Shown: positions 59,901-64,000 of the stretch, one piece after another
How the letters are laid out: every line of letters starts with the position of its first letter
Numbering within the stretch: the first letter of the stretch is position 1
Assembly: GCF_036669915.1 (NCBI RefSeq)
Contig: NC_089319.1
Span: 13,462,971-13,526,970 of the forward strand
Length of the DNA stretch: 64,000 bases
Source: Pocillopora verrucosa
Lineage: Eukaryota > Cnidaria > Anthozoa > Scleractinia > Pocilloporidae
Direction of reading: 5' to 3'
Translations under genes and position numbers: made by a program
Notes under the pieces: generated by a model
The model's input: the letters and a program-made list of their open reading frames with translations, nothing else
What the model was told of the DNA's origin: nothing
Database searches by the model: none

Positions 59901-62900
59901 AAGTATTAATCCATACAACCACAACAATATTTTAGCTGCAAGTGAAGGATGTGGGGTATTTTAAATCTTTTCTACAGATTTCAGCTACAAAGGAGCATTA
60001 GATAAGGAACAACTGCCAACAGTTACTCCCCATTCCCTCTTTTTTTCATGAAATAAACTAGTTTTTTTTAAAAAATGTGATGTAACTGTCAGTTTATGAT
60101 TAGCCAAAGTCCTTGATGTTGAGATCTTATGCAACAAAGCTTGTTTTTTGTGAGATGACATATTTTTCTCTACTTTTATTAATGATGGCTCTTGACTTAT
60201 GAGTGCAAGGAAACATGTCTTAGAAATAGGATTTCTTGCATACCAAGTACTCTAGGCCACAATATTTCAACAAGGGTAAAGATTTTTTAACCTGTTTCCA
60301 ACTGGAGGTAGATATTAATTATTGTGAGTACTCTGCTGAGATTCACAAACATTGAACTCCAAAATAATTATTCTGCTATTGTTCATCATTTGTCTCTTTA
60401 TTTATTTTGGTTTTTTTGTTCATACAGCAAAGCTAACAACTGGCCACCAAAGCTGATCATGCAGCTCATTCCTCAAAACCTACTGGTAAGGTTGAACTGG
60501 ACATGCCAGACTCAGTTATGATTTATTCTTGTGTTGTCACTTGCATGAAATTAACATGTTATGTTTGAGGAGTTCCCCTGAGATTCATTTTTTGAGGAAA
60601 AACTGAAATAGATAATTACTGATAAAAGAAGGCTTTGTTTAGTTTTCATTTGTGCTTGTCTGACCAAAAAGCAGCAGTAACAAAATCTCTTGTTTTGTCA
60701 TTTTGCAGTCAACCTTAGGACCACTCCTGCAGAATTCCAAGACAGTGGCTTTCCATTTTGCACCAAATGATCAAGAATCCTTGAAAGCACTTTACAGGGT
60801 CATGGCTTCCCATGGCATCAAGTTTGTAAGTGTCTGTGCCTTACCAGTGCAGTGCTCTACCAACTGAGCTTACAAGCCAACTGGCAGCTGGTCTCTATGT
60901 TGTTTTGTAATAAACCCCTGAAGTGATGAATCAATGACTGTCAAAATATGAAAATCATTTATGTGAACTGCAGATTAAGAAATAAATATGACAGTGATCT
61001 TCGCTGTAATGAACACTACATAAGCGGTAGTGATAGTAAAGCCTGAAAAAATGAAGAGAACAGAGACTAGAACAGAGTATGACAAACTGTACAAGAGGAT
61101 GAGAAAGTTTTTGAACATCCAGATGAAGACCCTAGATAGATGGATAGGTTTGAAACATCATGAGTTCAGAGTATTTTAATAGTAAGAATCATGTTTTATC
61201 TATTCCAGGCTGGCTGTGTGCACTTTCCCCCTGTTCCACAATGTGATGTCAAAGTCCTTCTGTTAATTTTCAGTCCAAAAAAGCGTGCCTTTGTTGGTTT
61301 AATTCCTGTTGAGCAGGTATGTAAACATATATGATACTTTGTAATTGTGCTGGCAATTAGCAACAGTTTTTTATGTCTAGATAGGTATTGTGTATAGATC
61401 TTTCCATACCTTATTTCACAAATTTGGATTCTGTCTCAACTGTCAAAATTCATATCATCTATCAGATAAATCATCTATCAGATAAACACCATCAGATGGG
61501 AATATGTTGTACTACCTGTGTGTTTGCTAATTATGTGCAACTGGAATAATTTTCTTTTTTCTTTTCATTTCAGAACACACTTTTCTTTACTTGATAAACT
61601 ACATTATTTAGTTTTCTTCCAAAGTTATACATGACCCATTTCAGTCAAACTGAGAAAATCTGAATGTTGGAACATTCTTGTATTGTGACCAATCATGTTG
61701 GTGGTCAGGACACAGAAACAACCCAAAAAAACTGCAAGCTTTAATGTTTATTCACGCCTCATGGACCTTTTTTCATTTGCACTAGACTTTCCAAAATTTC
61801 TGGTGTTCATGGGTTTTTGAGTCTTACAATAATGTACATGTGTATCTAATATCATTATGAACATATTAATGGTTATTATGCAGCCACGCACTTGACATTA
61901 TTAAATTCTTTTATTTTCCAAAGGCAAACTTTGTTGATGGAATACGAGTAAGTATGAAACTTTAAACTCTTAATGTTGAGAGCTCTTTGAATTCTTTGAG
62001 GTCTTACTGATTTGCTTGAGTATTGTCTGATGTGTGATTTCTGTTTCAGACTGTGGTTCAAAAGTACAAAACAGATCAAGTCACAAGGGTATGTGTATAA
62101 TATGATGGGTATGATGCTCTGCTTCGCATGCTGCGAGCTCTGCTATTAACATGTGAAGTTACCTAATAAGAGACACATATTCAGAATAAAACATTCCTTT
62201 GTCCATGTGGATTGTTTAATAACTTAACAGTTTCTGAGTAGCATGTACACATGTAGCAGGCAAGAGCCATTAATAATTATTGTTAACAAAGAAACTAGGA
62301 TTGGAAAATTAATTGTTGTGAAATTTGTCAGTAATTATTGGCCAGGGAAATTTTGTTTTTCAGGGAAAAGTCAGGGACAGGTCAGGGAATTTCAAAATCC
62401 TATGACAATGGCCCCATGTTTTTTGTTTTTGTTTTTTTTAATTCTACTGAGTAAGTGTCCACAAACTGTTCTGACTAGTGTGCTTTGGATTCCAGATTAC
62501 AATACAGCGGCAGCGATTTTTGCTTCAACAACAGCAACAGTTGAGGCAGCAACAACAGCAACAACAACAACAACAACAACAACAGCAACAGCAACCTCAA
62601 CCACAACAGCAGACTCCACAGCAGGCAGGTTTTGCTGCTCCTGGAATACCTCAGGGGCAGGTATGATGAGCATGTACTTTGTCTCTTGTTGATGCAGAGA
62701 TACTTCTCTAACACTAAGTGGAGGGCAAAGGAAATTGTCGCAGGATTCAGAATGTTGGGGAAATAACAAAGAGATTCCATCTGTCTTTGATTTTGTTTGA
62801 ACTGTTTCTGTGCTGGTTATTTCGCCAGATTTTGTTGGGTTTTTTCTTCATTATCTGTTCATTATACATTATTACACCATTCATTGCAAAATTTGTATCA

Positions 62901-64000
62901 TAAAAGAACATGAAAGTTTTGGAGAATGTAATTGGACAGAAGATGTGGGCTGATTAAATTGGCTACTTTGGACTTAAGTGAGAAACATCTACAAACCATC
63001 AGAAAGGTTGCCAGACCACTGAGGGAGAAACTTCAACTGACTTTATCAAAAGTCTCGAACGTCCTATTATTTTTACCCAATCTTTCATGGATTAATGCTA
63101 CTACAGTTCTTTGTTTCTTTCCTTGATTTAGACTTCAAGAAAATTCCCCATTAGTTCAGAATAAGTTGTTACTGTTTTATTTTTTCAATAGGCTAACTCG
63201 GCCTCATTAAATGCTCTTGGAAAAACCCATACTGTAATTTCGGTTTTACGTACCTGTAATTAAAAAACGAACTCGGTGACCCCTACTTATTCTTGGGTTT
63301 CCACTGTATTTCTTTTTATTTCCTAATTTTTTTCTCTGTGTTTCCTGAAAACAATTCTGATGTAGGCTTGGAACCAACTTAACGTTTTAAATGTGGCCTT
63401 TTACGCACTCTGCGAAATTTTTAATCTCTGCAGGAAAATAAGACTTCAGATACGGACACTCGGTACTAAACAGACACAAACCTAAGTTCCAGAGTTTTCC
63501 TTTCAGTTTTCTGTTAAATTTTCTGTGCTTGTGTTGGGTGGACACCTCCACTGACCAGAACGAACCATTATCTTTTGACATATGAAACCTTTGTTGCACA
63601 GATAGCTTAGTATGAAATGTGAGTTTTGTCTTTCTCCTTTTACAGTCTAAGAGCAATTTTCCCCGTTTGAATATTCATTTCCTGTCGCTCTATCTGTACA
63701 CGAAAAGCCCATATTTGAGAGTCAATTGCACACTGTTTATGCTTGGTTTAGCATATGGCTGTTTGCAATCTACCAAGCGTTTATTAAGCAGATATTTTGT
63801 GTAGGTGGACGCAAGTTTGAATAGCAGGGCTGTCCTCGTTGTAAAAGTCACTTTGCTGTCAGTCATTCTTTAATGCTTAAATTTGCCCTTATTCAGTTTC
63901 CACAACAACAGTCTCAAGTTTCCCAGCAACCTTTGCTGAATCCTGTTGGGAACACATTGATAACAAGTACAACTGCGGGTTTAGGTCAAAACCCAGAAGG
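50929..64000 (+). CDS. MED25: Mediator complex subunit 25 (MED25), 20 exons seen, 3' end outside window
   Basis: Exons: 50929-51044, 52192-52243, 52704-52828, 53686-53749, 55145-55182, 55662-55788, 56506-56571, 57114-57204, 57542-57646, 58115-58215, 58424-58529, 59372-59565, 59819-59898, 60428-60485, 60709-60825, 61209-61316, 61924-61947, 62050-62088, 62496-62660, 63897-64000 (partial). Phases agree throughout; about 626 residues so far. Seen: N-terminal von Willebrand A domain (about 1-225) starting DVIFVVEGTANLLLDFENLK, with FEGGGGEECSLLAEALS and VSNSPPFGLPS; a Pro/Thr/Ser-rich linker (about 300-375); the activator-interaction (ACID/PTOV) domain at about 380-530 with RALVWTGNLEWQ, WPPKLIMQLIPQNLL, STLGPLLQNSKTVAFHF, AGCVHFPPVPQCDVKVLLL and GLIPVEQ; then a poly-Gln tract. 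Known: the A domain binds Mediator and ACID binds transcriptional activators in the nucleus. The codon at 50929 is the first ATG and gives the conserved N-terminus. Confidence 0.95.
51826..51968. mobile_element. MITE-like inverted repeat in MED25 intron 1
   Basis: CTTTAAGGTAAAATTTCTGC plus ACAGCCCCATAC on the left, and GTATGGGGTTGCGCAGAAAT plus TTTTCCCTCTTTAAAG on the right, form 33-36 bp imperfect inverted ends of a 143 bp element with no ORF. Confidence 0.7.
56592..56799. mobile_element. Small inverted-repeat element (MITE), same family, copy 3 (diverged)
   Basis: 208 bp from TTAACCCTTTACATC to GGGTTAGAGGGTTAA in intron 7 of MED25. Ends and length match the two tetraspanin copies; the interior is more diverged. 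Confidence 0.65.
60838..61052 (-). mobile_element. tRNA-derived SINE, family 1, copy in MED25 intron 15
   Basis: Same family as at 11.9-12.3 kb: the complement of GTAAGCTCAGTTGGTAGAGC, then TAATAAACCCCTGAAGTGAT and AGTGATCTTCGCTGTAATGA on the plus strand. The box B end is missing at the left edge. It lies wholly within the intron between exons at 60825 and 61209. Confidence 0.8.
62528..62620 (+). repeat. CAA/CAG trinucleotide tract coding poly-glutamine in MED25
   Basis: A run of CAA and CAG codons inside exon 19 of MED25 (roughly 62535-62600), broken by Leu-Arg and Pro codons. Both Gln codons are mixed, which usually slows slippage. It follows the ACID domain and extends the Q-rich C-terminal half that MED25 proteins commonly have. 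Confidence 0.85.

Noticed and set aside
1..64000. CRISPR arrays, rRNA genes, prokaryotic operons
   Set aside because: No regularly spaced identical repeats, no rRNA-like blocks, and all recognised genes are spliced.

Overview
The window looks like nuclear DNA of an invertebrate animal. It is AT-rich, its genes are split into many short exons with GT...AG introns, and the gaps are full of small transposons. An anthozoan cnidarian, probably a stony coral, is the best guess; this is an inference from gene content and repeat style, not a proof. No prokaryotic operon, rRNA, CRISPR array or confident functional tRNA was seen. Gene models were assembled by hand from the reading frame, splice consensus and intron phase.

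Layout. (1) 1-11.2 kb: mostly non-coding, with traces of minus-strand exons (856-1126, 3233-3342) of an unidentified gene or genes. (2) 11.3-18.0 kb, minus: an eight-exon gene for a 445-residue protein with a signal peptide, a split extracellular domain, three membrane spans and a K+ channel filter (TVGYGD) between the first two spans. This is the inverted-pore, ligand-gated layout of a potassium-type ionotropic glutamate receptor. Two families of tRNA-derived SINEs lie in its introns or just downstream. (3) 20.2-25.1 kb, minus: exons of an unidentified gene, with a decayed DDE transposon carrying ~380-400 bp inverted repeats at 22.65-24.14 kb. (4) 26.7-31.5 kb, plus: a complete seven-exon CD151/TSPAN11-like tetraspanin. 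(5) 33.3-36.9 kb, minus: a complete four-exon B4GALNT3/4-like glycosyltransferase with a PA14 domain. (6) 38.1-41.2 kb, plus: a decayed non-LTR retrotransposon (endonuclease plus reverse transcriptase). (7) 42.1-49.0 kb, plus: a second CD151-like tetraspanin with the same exon phases as the first. (8) 50.9 kb to the window end, plus: the Mediator subunit MED25, 20 exons found, cut off by the right edge.

The two tetraspanins are evidently duplicates separated by the glycosyltransferase and the retrotransposon. No shared pathway is evident among the neighbours. The tetraspanins and the glycosyltransferase concern the cell surface and Golgi, MED25 acts in transcription, and the channel is a membrane receptor. 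The introns hold at least four small inverted-repeat element families. The strongest candidate for a little-described system is the K+-filter glutamate-receptor-like gene.
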